From NCBI RefSeq assembly GCF_000685295.1, contig NZ_ARYL01000016.1, forward strand, positions 1-64,000: a stretch of 64,000 nucleotides of DNA. Direction: 5' to 3'. The notes under the pieces were generated by a model that worked only from the letters and a program-made list of their open reading frames with translations, was not told the DNA's origin and ran no database searches. This stretch comes from Hyphomonas oceanitis SCH89 (GTDB taxonomy: Bacteria > Pseudomonadota > Alphaproteobacteria > Caulobacterales > Hyphomonadaceae). Position 1 is the stretch's first letter. Each line of letters opens with the position of its first letter. The position numbers were made by a program, and so were the translations under genes. Of this stretch, positions 53,788-61,928 are shown piece by piece.

Positions 53788-55086
53788 TCAGTCCTCTAGC
53801 AGCGCCTGGAGCTCCATCCCGACAGTCTTCAGGCTCTCGCGGATGGATTTCAGGCCGCCGCCACGCCCGGAATGAATGACCAGCTGGCGCCAGGCAGGCT
53901 GGCCGTCCTTTGGCGCCTTGACCATCAGGTGACCTGAGCGGGGCAGGGCGGCTTTCAGTAGCGCTTTGGACAGGGGAAAGCCCGCCTTGCCGTCAAACGT
54001 GCCATTGCGAGCTTCTGCCTCGAACGATGATTGTTCGCTCCGGCCCACCGCATTGAACATGACGGAGAGCGCAGGCCGCTTGCCTTCTTCCACCTGCTCT
54101 TCGATCACCTGGTTCAGCAGGCGAACGCCGCGCAGCGAATAGACATCCGCATGCATCGGCGCCAGCACCCGGTCTGCCGCCTCCAGCGCGCAGCGTGTCA
54201 GGAAGGTCGCGTTCGGGTTGGTGTCGAAGACGATCAGGTCATACTCGCTGCGATAATGGTCCACCATTCGCAGGAATTGCGACTTCACTTTCAGGAGCGC
54301 GCCGGAATCATTGGCGAAAGCGTATTTCGAAATCTCGAACTGGCCGGAGATCAGGTCCAGCCTTCCGCCGGGACTGCCTTCGCCCATGAGGTCATGCATC
54401 AGATCTTTGCGCGGCACCGGCGAGAAAGGCTCTGTCGACAGGGTCAGCCAGCTCTCGCCCGGGCTGGTCGCATCGCGGGCATGTAGTTTCGAGCGTTCAA
54501 ACAGGGAGATGACAGAGCGATCGGCTGCGGCGCTCGCGTCGGCCTCTTCCATGTCGAAGAAAGTCTGGGTCAGGTTATATTGCGGGTCGAGATCGACCAG
54601 CAGCACACGCCCGCCGAGCGCGCCCTGCCACGCGCCAAAAACCTGGCTGGTTACGGTCGTCTTGCCGACACCGCCCTTCAGGTTCATCACCGCCAGTACA
54701 GGGCATTTGCGCTTGTAGGCTTTCTGCACTTCATCAACGAGCTGCGTGACGCCATCGGGCAGGGTGGACGACAGCTTCAGATGCGGCTGGACTTCATGCT
54801 TGAAGAAGCCGTTCATCCGGGCCTTGTCGATCTGATAGGGGATGAGTCGCAGATTGCGCGCCTTGGCCCGCTCGACATCCTGCCTGACCGTCTTCGACCG
54901 CACAGCGCTGGCTGACACGATGACAATCATGGCGAACGCGTCATCGATGGCCTGGTCGGCTTTCGGGCGGTCTTCGGTGTCGTTCGGCGCATACCAGTCG
55001 GGTATGGCCGCCATGCGCAGCGCTTCATGGATTTCCAGCAGTTCGTCCAGGTCTCGCGTCGAATGGCTGATATAGACGTGCGACAT
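53788..55086 (-). CDS. TIR domain-ParA ATPase fusion protein
   Basis: 432 residues with two parts. Residues 1-115 read as a TIR domain: VYISHSTRDLDELLEIHEAL, DDAFAMIVIVSASAV and VRQDVERAKARNLRLIPYQID. Residues 128-430 are a ParA/MinD-type ATPase: deviant Walker A KGGVGKTT (137-144, signature Lys137), LLVDLDPQ (162-169) and Walker B IVFDTNPNATFLT (284-296). At the place of the usual TIR catalytic Glu the sequence has Asp70, so NAD+ hydrolase activity is uncertain. No parB, parS or effector gene is adjacent; neighbours are gor and DAHP synthase. It could be an antiphage sensor, a positioning ATPase with a signalling domain, or a regulator. I know no characterised protein of this architecture. 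Confidence 0.85.
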   Translation of the reverse strand: MSHVYISHSTRDLDELLEIHEALRMAAIPDWYAPNDTEDRPKADQAIDDAFAMIVIVSASAVRSKTVRQDVERAKARNLRLIPYQIDKARMNGFFKHEVQPHLKLSSTLPDGVTQLVDEVQKAYKRKCPVLAVMNLKGGVGKTTVTSQVFGAWQGALGGRVLLVDLDPQYNLTQTFFDMEEADASAAADRSVISLFERSKLHARDATSPGESWLTLSTEPFSPVPRKDLMHDLMGEGSPGGRLDLISGQFEISKYAFANDSGALLKVKSQFLRMVDHYRSEYDLIVFDTNPNATFLTRCALEAADRVLAPMHADVYSLRGVRLLNQVIEEQVEEGKRPALSVMFNAVGRSEQSSFEAEARNGTFDGKAGFPLSKALLKAALPRSGHLMVKAPKDGQPAWRQLVIHSGRGGGLKSIRESLKTVGMELQALLED

Positions 55087-55238
55087 GGGGCTAGGACAGT
55101 CCTTCAGGTGGCGGCGTTGTTCCTACGTTACTAAGGGACTTCGCGTTGATTCCGCCACCTTTCTGCTGTGAAATTATGGTGAAACTTGAGCAACCGAGGT
55201 CCATGTGATTTAAGCTGCACTCGAACGGAGCACTTAAC

Positions 55239-56618
55239 ATGACATGGACCCCTTCTGATTGGCGGAATCTGCCTGCCAAACACATCCCGTCGGACTATAC
55301 CGACGCTGCAGCACTGTCTGCAGTTGAGGCACGCCTGAAGGGCTATCCCCCACTTGTGTTTGCTGGCGAGGCCCGGCGCCTGAAACAGCGCCTCGGCGAT
55401 GTTGCTGCCGGCAAGGCTTTCCTGCTTCAGGGCGGCGATTGCGCTGAGAGCTTCAAGGAGTTCCACCCGGACAATATTCGCGACACATTCCGCGTGATCC
55501 TGCAGATGGCGGTCGTGCTGACCTTCGCTGCGGCAAAACCCGTTGTGAAAGTCGGCCGTATTGCCGGCCAGTTCGCGAAGCCGCGCTCGGAGCCGACCGA
55601 AACCATTGATGGTGTCACGCTGCCTTCCTATCGCGGTGACAATATCAACGGCATGGATTTCACGCCGGAGTCCCGCAACCCCGATCCGGAACGCCTGATC
55701 CAGGCCTATTCGCAATCGGCTGCGACGCTCAACCTCCTGCGCGCTTTCAGCAATGGGGGCTATGCCAGCCTTGCCAACGTCCATCGTTGGATGCTGGGCT
55801 TCGTTGACCGCAGTTCGCAGGGCGAACGCTACGAGAAGCTGGCCGATCAGATTTCCAAGTCCCTCGATTTCATGCAGGCCGTCGGCCTCAATGCCGAGAC
55901 CGTGCCGCAAATGGCGCAGGTGGACTTCTACACAAGCCATGAAGCGCTTTTGCTCGGCTATGAGGAAGCCCTGACCCGCATCGATTCCACGTCGGGCGAA
56001 TGGTATGACACGTCGGCCCACATGCTGTGGATCGGCCACCGCACCCGCCAGGTCGACCATGCCCATGTGAACTTCTGCAAGGGCATCCGCAACCCGATCG
56101 GTATCAAGTGTGGTCCCGGCATGGAGACAGACGAACTGCTTCGCCTGATCGACACGCTGAACCCGCATGACGAGGCCGGCCGCATCACGCTGATCTCACG
56201 CTTCGGTTCTGAAGGCGTGGCCAAGGGCCTGCCGCCGCTAGCGCGTGCGCTCAAGAAAAGCGGCCGCACGGTCGTCTGGTCCTGTGACCCGATGCACGGC
56301 AACACACTGAAGACCGAGAGCGGCTTCAAGACGCGCCCAGTGGATCGCATCCTCTCGGAAGTCCGCCAGTTCATCGACGTGCTGTCGGCGGAAGGTTGCT
56401 ATCCCGGCGGCGTGCACTTCGAAATGACAGGCCAGGACGTCACCGAATGTATCGGCGGCGCACAGGCCATTTCCGAAGGCGACCTGTCATCGCGTTACCA
56501 CACGCATTGTGATCCGCGTCTCAACGGCGAACAGGCCCTCGAGCTTGCATTCCTGATTGCCGAGAAGCTGCAGGACATGAACGTTGCCGAGGCGACCGCC
56601 TCGCGCATGGCTGGCTAG
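55239..56618 (+). CDS. Class II 3-deoxy-7-phosphoheptulonate (DAHP) synthase
   Basis: A 459-residue first enzyme of the shikimate pathway, condensing PEP and erythrose-4-P. Class II (plant-like) features: [14 protein letters not shown] (about 62-75), [18 protein letters not shown] (about 103-120), [43 protein letters not shown] in parts (about 264-295), SCDPMHGNT and [14 protein letters not shown]. Full family length. It is divergent from the TIR-ParA gene, with 152 bases between them. Confidence 0.95.
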   Translation: MTWTPSDWRNLPAKHIPSDYTDAAALSAVEARLKGYPPLVFAGEARRLKQRLGDVAAGKAFLLQGGDCAESFKEFHPDNIRDTFRVILQMAVVLTFAAAKPVVKVGRIAGQFAKPRSEPTETIDGVTLPSYRGDNINGMDFTPESRNPDPERLIQAYSQSAATLNLLRAFSNGGYASLANVHRWMLGFVDRSSQGERYEKLADQISKSLDFMQAVGLNAETVPQMAQVDFYTSHEALLLGYEEALTRIDSTSGEWYDTSAHMLWIGHRTRQVDHAHVNFCKGIRNPIGIKCGPGMETDELLRLIDTLNPHDEAGRITLISRFGSEGVAKGLPPLARALKKSGRTVVWSCDPMHGNTLKTESGFKTRPVDRILSEVRQFIDVLSAEGCYPGGVHFEMTGQDVTECIGGAQAISEGDLSSRYHTHCDPRLNGEQALELAFLIAEKLQDMNVAEATASRMAG

Positions 56619-56620
56619 AC

Positions 56621-57316
56621 TTACGCCGCTACAGGCTTTCGTTCCCAAACCGCGTGCACCAGCTGTGCACGCGGTTCAAAGCCCATGCGCGTGTACATGG
56701 CGATGGCGACGTCATTGGTCGGATAGGTGTGCAGGAAGGGCGTAAGTCCGTCTGACAGAATCCTGTTGGCCAGCGCCGCAAGCAATGTCTTGCCATAGGC
56801 TTTCCCGCGATAATCAGGATGCGTGCACAGCGCGGTGATTTCCGTGAATCCGTCGGTCGCCAGCCGTTCGCCTCCCATGGCGACCAACCGCGCGCCATCC
56901 CGAATTCCCAGGAACCGCCCCATCGTATGCGTTCGGGTCCTGAAGGGGCCAGGCTTGGTCAGTGTTGCGAGCGCCAGCATCTCCGCAGCGTCGTCGTCGC
57001 CTAGCGTCACAAGCTCGACATGGCTGCTTGAGGCTGGCGGCTGCCCCGTCATGATCATCTGGAGGAGCGGACGCTCTATTGCGTTCACCGTCACAGGCGC
57101 TGCGGGCATGCTTGGCTCAAGGATCGATACGTCATACTCGGCAGGTATCTGCCGAACCAGGTCTGCCCAGGCCTCTTCCGATGTATCACGGGCGGCGATG
57201 AAGGGGCTCACCTCGGATGGAAACTTTCGCGCCAGTTTGCCCTGCGTATCGAAATGCGCTTGTCGGCTCGCCAGTGCGCTCCAGATCGGCCGATCAAGGG
57301 GGTGGGGCTGTGTCAT
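56621..57316 (-). CDS. GNAT family N-acetyltransferase
   Basis: 231 residues with a C-terminal acetyl-CoA-binding domain: FTEITALCTHPDYRGKAYGKTLLAALANRIL in parts (about 158-188, Q/RxxGxG/A variant RGKAYG) and AIAMYTRMGFEPR. The N-terminal half looks like a degenerate second GNAT copy, as in FR47-like proteins. The acceptor is unknown. The start overlaps the marR stop by four bases, so it is expressed with marR and may acetylate an amine drug or metabolite linked to the MATE pump. Confidence 0.85.
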   Translation of the reverse strand: MTQPHPLDRPIWSALASRQAHFDTQGKLARKFPSEVSPFIAARDTSEEAWADLVRQIPAEYDVSILEPSMPAAPVTVNAIERPLLQMIMTGQPPASSSHVELVTLGDDDAAEMLALATLTKPGPFRTRTHTMGRFLGIRDGARLVAMGGERLATDGFTEITALCTHPDYRGKAYGKTLLAALANRILSDGLTPFLHTYPTNDVAIAMYTRMGFEPRAQLVHAVWERKPVAA

Positions 57317-57789
57317 TGTTTGCCTGCTTCGCTGGTGGATGCGCGGCGCTTGCCGAGCAGTGTCTCTATCGTCGTCATTGCATCGACGAGCTGGCGTCGC
57401 TCGGCGGCCGACAAGGGCGCGAGCATGTCTGCTGTCAGCGCCGCCTGACGCTCATCAGCGGCGTTCACGATGGTTTGTCCGTAATCGCTCAATGATAGCT
57501 CATGCAGGCGGGCGTCTGTCTCTGACGGCGTGCGGATCACGATTCCCTTGGCCACCAGCCGCGAGAGCAGGCGTGAAAGATAGGCCGCGTCCAGCTCAAG
57601 CTCACGGGCGATATCGCTGGCGCTGATCTTTGCGTGGTTACGGATTTCATAAAGGATCCGCATCTCGCCAAGCGTCCACGGCGTGTCGAGAAAAGTCTTC
57701 CGCAAGAGGCCGACTTCGCGCGTGTAGAAGCGGTTGAAGCCCCGCACGGCAGCAATGGCATCAGATAGGCTGGGGCGACTTTGAGGCAT
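57313..57789 (-). CDS. MarR family transcriptional regulator
   Basis: 158 residues with the MarR winged helix: GEMRILYEIRNHAKISASDIARELELDAAYLSRLLSRLVAKGIVIRTPSETDAR in parts (about 42-95), the wing ending in the usual D-x-R. It is followed closely by the coupled GNAT gene and is divergent from the MATE efflux gene. A near-perfect palindrome at 57804-57830, 15 bases from its start codon, is the likely operator for both directions. A phenolic or drug-like inducer would be typical. Confidence 0.92.
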   Translation of the reverse strand: MPQSRPSLSDAIAAVRGFNRFYTREVGLLRKTFLDTPWTLGEMRILYEIRNHAKISASDIARELELDAAYLSRLLSRLVAKGIVIRTPSETDARLHELSLSDYGQTIVNAADERQAALTADMLAPLSAAERRQLVDAMTTIETLLGKRRASTSEAGKQ

Positions 57790-57803
57790 GACCGCACTTG
57801 GGC

Positions 57804-57830
57804 CAGTTAGTTGACTATGTCAAGTAACTG
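57804..57830. promoter_or_regulatory. MarR operator palindrome
   Basis: CAGTTAGTTGAC (57804-57815) and GTCAAGTAACTG (57819-57830) match as an inverted repeat at 11 of 12 positions around TAT. The core TTGAC-N3-GTCAA is a classical MarR-type site. It sits between marR-GNAT and the MATE gene, right where both promoters should be. Confidence 0.7.
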
Positions 57831-57911
57831 TCGCGCGCGAAACCCAGTCACGGAATATTCGCCAATCTCTCTTCGTGCGCCCTTGTCCCGGCAACGTCTT
57901 TCCGTCAGAAA

Positions 57912-57934
57912 GCCCGGCTTGTTTCAAACCGGGC
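57912..57934 (+). promoter_or_regulatory. Leader hairpin before the MATE ribosome binding site
   Basis: GCCCGG (57912-57917) pairs with CCGGGC (57929-57934) over an 11-base loop that can itself pair (TTG/CAA). It is followed within five bases by the strong RBS AAAGGAGG and the ATG at 57950. It may shape initiation of translation. No riboswitch class was recognised. Confidence 0.35.
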
Positions 57935-57949
57935 CTAAAGGAGGCTGTC

Positions 57950-59362
57950 ATGCGCAAGTTCAGTCTTCCCGCCTGGGTGCGGCCCGCCGACATATCGGAC
58001 CTGCTCAAGCTGTCGGTGCCGATTGCGATCAGTCGTATGTCGATGATGCTGATGGGCATTACCGATGCGATCGTGCTCGGCCAGTATGCGCCGGGTCAGC
58101 TGCCCTACATCCTGAATTCGTGGCTTCCCATGGGCGTCTCCATCGGGTTCGGCATGGGCCTGCTGCTGGGTACGCAGGTGCTGACATCCGAACTGATCGG
58201 TATTGGACGCAAAGCGGATACGGGCCGCATCTTCCGGCGGGGGCTCTGGGCGTCGCTGGGCCTTGGCGCTGTGCTGACGGGGCTCGTCTTCTTTGGCGCC
58301 GAGCCGCTGTTTCACTGGATATTCGTTACCATCGCGCCCGTGTCAGAAGTCGCCGACAAGGCGGACCCGCACATCGTTGCTTCTGAGACGGCTAAGGTCA
58401 CGCGCATCCTGTCCAGCGGCCTGCTGGCCTTCATGGTCTCCCAACTATGCAGCTTCTATCTCGAGGCGCTGCGGCGGCCGCTGCTGGTGACCGTGGTGAT
58501 GTATCTGGGCGTGGCCATCAACCTGGTCATGGACCTCGCGCTCGTGGGCGGCTTTTGGGGCGTCGCACCAATGGGGGCAGAGGGCGTGGCATGGGCGACA
58601 ACGGGCTCACGCTGGGCGCTGACGCTCGTCATGTTCATCATCGTCATCGTGCTTACCCCCGCCTTCCGAAAGTCCGTGGCGGGGCCCCTCCACGAGGGAC
58701 GTCGCCAGTTCAGCGTCGGCATCGGCACAGCCATCAGCAATGTGGCTGAGTGGGGCGCGTTCAACATGACCTATATCATCGCCACATGGATCAGCCTCGC
58801 CGCAAATTCGGTCTATGGCTATTCGGTTCAGGTAATGGGCCTCTGCTTCATGTTCTATCTGGGCATCGGCTCAGCCACGAGCGTGCGGGTGGCCGAGGCC
58901 TTCGGCAGTGGCAACCGTGACGCGGTGCGCGATGCCGGCCGACTGGGCGTGGCCGCAACCATCGTCATGGGCATCATTCTCGCCCTTGTGCTTATCCTGT
59001 TCAACGGGCCGATCTCGACCATAATGGTGCGCTCGGATGCCGTGCTGAACGGCGTAGTCCTCGCACCAGCCATTGCCAGCCTCCTCGTCATCGCAGCGGC
59101 CATGACCATCTTCGACGGCTTGCAGGCGACCTCCTCGATGGCTTTGCGTGCGCAGGAAATCATCTGGACGCCTAGCGTGCTCCATGTCGGCTCGTTCGTG
59201 TTCGTCATGATCCCTGCCTGTTACTGGCTGGGCCTTGTCGAAGGGCGCGGTGCGCAGGGCATGATGGAAGGCGGGCTGATCGGCGTCGGAACGGCCGGTA
59301 TCGTGCAAACCCTGTTCCTTGAATTGAAAGCGGCGCGCCTGCCAAACAGACGCGCCGCATGA
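57950..59362 (+). CDS. MATE family efflux transporter
   Basis: A 470-residue transporter with 12 predicted membrane helices in two similar halves. Typical stretches are LLKLSVPIAISRMSMMLMGITDAIVLGQYAP in parts (about 19-49), GVSIGFGMGLLLGTQVLTSELIGIGRK (about 61-87) and IGTAISNVAEWGAFNMTYIIATWISLAANSVYGYSVQVM in parts (about 258-296). It exports cationic or other drugs using Na+ or H+. ATG 57950 has GGAGG upstream. It is divergent from marR and probably repressed by it. Confidence 0.93.
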   Translation: MRKFSLPAWVRPADISDLLKLSVPIAISRMSMMLMGITDAIVLGQYAPGQLPYILNSWLPMGVSIGFGMGLLLGTQVLTSELIGIGRKADTGRIFRRGLWASLGLGAVLTGLVFFGAEPLFHWIFVTIAPVSEVADKADPHIVASETAKVTRILSSGLLAFMVSQLCSFYLEALRRPLLVTVVMYLGVAINLVMDLALVGGFWGVAPMGAEGVAWATTGSRWALTLVMFIIVIVLTPAFRKSVAGPLHEGRRQFSVGIGTAISNVAEWGAFNMTYIIATWISLAANSVYGYSVQVMGLCFMFYLGIGSATSVRVAEAFGSGNRDAVRDAGRLGVAATIVMGIILALVLILFNGPISTIMVRSDAVLNGVVLAPAIASLLVIAAAMTIFDGLQATSSMALRAQEIIWTPSVLHVGSFVFVMIPACYWLGLVEGRGAQGMMEGGLIGVGTAGIVQTLFLELKAARLPNRRAA

Positions 59363-59372
59363 ATTCAGGACC

Positions 59373-59392
59373 GGCCTCCAAAACGGGAGGCC
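59373..59392. terminator. Bidirectional hairpin between MATE and HU genes
   Basis: GGCCTCC (59373-59379) and GGAGGCC (59386-59392) form a perfect 7-bp stem with a 6-base loop, ten bases after the MATE stop and eight before the HU stop (convergent). No T tract on either strand, so termination strength is uncertain. Confidence 0.5.
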
Positions 59393-59399
59393 ATATGTC

Positions 59400-59666
59400 C
59401 TAGAGGTCTTTGAGTGCCGTGGCTGGCTTGAAGGCCAGTGACGTTTTCTCTGGGATCTTGATTTTATCGCCGGTGGCGGGATTGCGGCCTTCGCGTGCGT
59501 TGCGGGTCTTCGCCGCGAACGTACCGAAACCTGCGATTGCCACTTGCTGACGCGACTTCGCTGCAGCAGCGATTGTGTCGAATACAGCGTCAACAGCCTT
59601 GCCAGCTTCGCTTTGCGAGAGGCCGGATTCGGCAGCAACTGCTTTTGTAAGTTCACCCTTGTTCAT
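59400..59666 (-). CDS. hup: HU family DNA-binding protein
   Basis: An 88-residue nucleoid protein. MNKGELTKAVAAESGLSQSEA (N-terminal helices), VAIAGFGTFAAKTRNAREGRNPATGDKIKIPEK in parts (about 42-74, with the DNA-bending arm RNPATG and its tip proline) and FKPATALKDL. HU homodimers bend and compact DNA. RBS AGGAG precedes the start. A perfect 7-bp hairpin AACGGCG/CGCCGTT (59687-59706) lies in its leader. Confidence 0.96.
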   Translation of the reverse strand: MNKGELTKAVAAESGLSQSEAGKAVDAVFDTIAAAAKSRQQVAIAGFGTFAAKTRNAREGRNPATGDKIKIPEKTSLAFKPATALKDL

Positions 59667-59765
59667 AGGGGTTCTCCTCTAAGTTAAACGGCGATCCCCC
59701 GCCGTTGGCTCGACATGCCCACGATTCGTTTTACGTGAATATGCCGAAAGGCCAGTAAACACAGG

Positions 59766-60677
59766 CTATGTGCCCAGAATCCAGCCCTCCTCGGCCTGAA
59801 TATGCTCGATTTTTCGCTCGTCAAGCGATTTGCCTGTGGAAAACGTGCCCCCAAGGAGGCCTTTTTCGTCCAGTTGCGAATAATGACGGGCGATCTCGCG
59901 AACCTGCACTTCGTCCAGTGTTTCGCCTTTTTCCGGTTTTGCCTTGATCAATGAAGGGTAAATCTCGGCAATAACGACTTCAATGCCATCGAGACCTTCT
60001 TCCGTCATTTCGTCGGCATTTATCTCGAATGGCCAGATCCGCGCGTTCGGCCAGGCCGCCCGCAGCGCGTGGACATGGGGAATGCCGGTCAGCGACTGGC
60101 TGCCCACACTTCCCGTATAGGCAAGCTGCCAGACTGATTTCGGCTGGCCGACCTTCGTTTCGCGGAGGTGGTTCTCGACGATGCGGAATTCCGGCAGGGG
60201 CTGGCCGGCATAATCCGGCTTGGTCGACGACAGGGTCGACACGACATCCCGAGCAGGCGCGCCCCAGAACGGGTAAGGCCCTTTCGAGATGGCATAGTTC
60301 ATACCGGCGGCAATGGCGTAGCGCGCATTGGAATTGTCGGCCTTGTCCTTCAGCTTGGTCGCCAGGTGCGCGTGCATCGCCGCCCAGGGCGCCTGCTTCG
60401 ACACGTTCAGGCCCAGCGCCTCAGCTGTGCCGGCCGGATAGCCGAGCGAGAAGTCAAAGCCGAGCAGAACACGGTCGCCGCGCCGGGTCAGCTTGGCGAC
60501 CATGTCCTCGATGAAGGCGCGTGCCTTCAGGCGCGTGTCGATATTGACCGCCTTGAACTGCAGCTTCAACCGGGCATCCTTCGCGAGTATCCCGATCCAG
60601 ATCGAATTGGCGCCGAGAGCCGGCTTGGCCGCCGCGCTCCAGTCCACCATGATATAGGCATCGAACAGCCGTGCCAT
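59766..60677 (-). CDS. DUF429-like conserved protein of unknown function
   Basis: 303 residues with no signal or membrane segment. The start ARLFDAYIMVDWSAAAKP and the block RVLLGFDFSLGYPAGTAEALG (about 67-87) suggest an RNase H-like fold as in DUF429, with acidic residues at strand ends (Asp12, Asp74). WPNARIWPFEIN and VVIAEIYPSLI follow near 210-240. Similar proteins in alphaproteobacteria are often labelled as cobalamin proteins with no support. Function is unknown; a nuclease or phosphotransfer role is speculation. It stands alone between hup and an oxidoreductase. Confidence 0.7.
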   Translation of the reverse strand: MARLFDAYIMVDWSAAAKPALGANSIWIGILAKDARLKLQFKAVNIDTRLKARAFIEDMVAKLTRRGDRVLLGFDFSLGYPAGTAEALGLNVSKQAPWAAMHAHLATKLKDKADNSNARYAIAAGMNYAISKGPYPFWGAPARDVVSTLSSTKPDYAGQPLPEFRIVENHLRETKVGQPKSVWQLAYTGSVGSQSLTGIPHVHALRAAWPNARIWPFEINADEMTEEGLDGIEVVIAEIYPSLIKAKPEKGETLDEVQVREIARHYSQLDEKGLLGGTFSTGKSLDERKIEHIQAEEGWILGT

Positions 60678-60734
60678 ATTGCTCGTCTCCGTGACCGCTC
60701 CGCGGCCTTTGAAGACGCGGAGCGAATATGTGTT

Positions 60735-61757
60735 CTAGGTGAGTTTCACCAGCATCTTGCCGGTGTTTGCGCCTGTGAAGAGGCCCATAAAGGCTTCCGG
60801 CGCCTTGTCGATACCCTCCATCACAGTCTGCTCGAATTTCATCTTGCCGGCCGGGATCCACTTGGCCATGTCGGCGAAGAAGGCAGGCTGCATGTCGGCA
60901 TGGGTCGACACGATGAAGCCCTGCAGCTTCAGCTGCTTGCCGACAGCCATGATGATATTGTGCGGGCCGACAGGCGTGCCGGTTTCATTATACTGGGCAA
61001 TCATGCCGCAAAGCGCCATGCGTGCCATCGGGCGGGCAACCTCGATCGCGGCTGTCAGGTGATCGCCGCCGACATTGTCGAAATAGACGTCGATGCCCTT
61101 GGGCGAAGCTTCCTTGAGGGCCTTCACGAGGCCTGCAAAGCCGCCGGCCTTCTTGTAGTCGATGACATGATCTGCGCCGAGCGACTTCACGAACGCGCAC
61201 TTATCCGGTCCGCCAGCTGAACCGATCACGGTGCAGCCCTTGTTCTTGGCGATCTGCACCACGGTCGAACCGACCGCGCCAGCTGCACCGGAAACGAAGA
61301 CCACATCGCCTTCTTTAAGTTCTGCGACGCGCAGCAGGCCCGCATAGGCCGTCAGGCCCGGCATGCCGGCAACGCCGAGGAAGGCGCTCTCTGGCAGGCC
61401 CACGTCCGGCAGTTTCTGCACCATGGCAGCTTCAGGTTTGCCAACCCAAGCGGTGCGCCAGCCCATCATCGAGGAGACAAGGTCGCCCTCTTTATAGTCA
61501 GGGTGCGCGGACGCGGCCACGCGGCCCACAGCGCCGCCCTGCATCGTCTCGCCAATCTGGAAGGGCGGCACATAGCTTTCGCGGTCATACATGCGGCCGC
61601 GCATATAGGGGTCGACCGACATCCATTCGTTCTTCACTTGGATCTCGCCATCCTTGGGCGCGACGATCTCGACAGTCTTCTTGCCGAAGTTTGCCGGTTT
61701 CGGCATGCCCTCGGGGCGAGAGGCGAGGCTCCATTCGGTTGAACTGAGAGTAGCCAT
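60735..61757 (-). CDS. NADP-dependent MDR oxidoreductase (CurA/alkenal reductase-like)
   Basis: A 340-residue zinc-free medium-chain reductase. EWMSVDPYMRGRMYDRESYVPPFQIGETM in parts (about 44-72) and the NADP site VFVSGAAGAVGSTVVQIAKNKGCTVIGSAGG in parts (about 153-183) match the leukotriene B4 dehydrogenase/2-alkenal reductase group. It reduces activated C=C bonds of enones with NADPH. It is divergent from the esterase at 61929. Confidence 0.92.
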   Translation of the reverse strand: MATLSSTEWSLASRPEGMPKPANFGKKTVEIVAPKDGEIQVKNEWMSVDPYMRGRMYDRESYVPPFQIGETMQGGAVGRVAASAHPDYKEGDLVSSMMGWRTAWVGKPEAAMVQKLPDVGLPESAFLGVAGMPGLTAYAGLLRVAELKEGDVVFVSGAAGAVGSTVVQIAKNKGCTVIGSAGGPDKCAFVKSLGADHVIDYKKAGGFAGLVKALKEASPKGIDVYFDNVGGDHLTAAIEVARPMARMALCGMIAQYNETGTPVGPHNIIMAVGKQLKLQGFIVSTHADMQPAFFADMAKWIPAGKMKFEQTVMEGIDKAPEAFMGLFTGANTGKMLVKLT

Positions 61758-61928
61758 TGGGTGTTCCTTCCTGTTTATCGTTGTCGCTTAAGTGGACTGT
61801 CGCACCCCGGCTGTGAAGGGGGCGGCCCCAATATCTTGCCGTGCGCCTGCAGCACGGGTTTGATCTTGCGCGCTCCGGGCGACGCCGTAAGTTGCCGCAA
61901 AACAAAACAGCAAGGCAGGAAACCCATC

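Noticed and set aside
53788-55086. Chromosome partition locus (parABS) call for the TIR-ParA gene
   Set aside because: No parB, no parS-like inverted repeats seen nearby, and the TIR domain is foreign to segregation ParA proteins.
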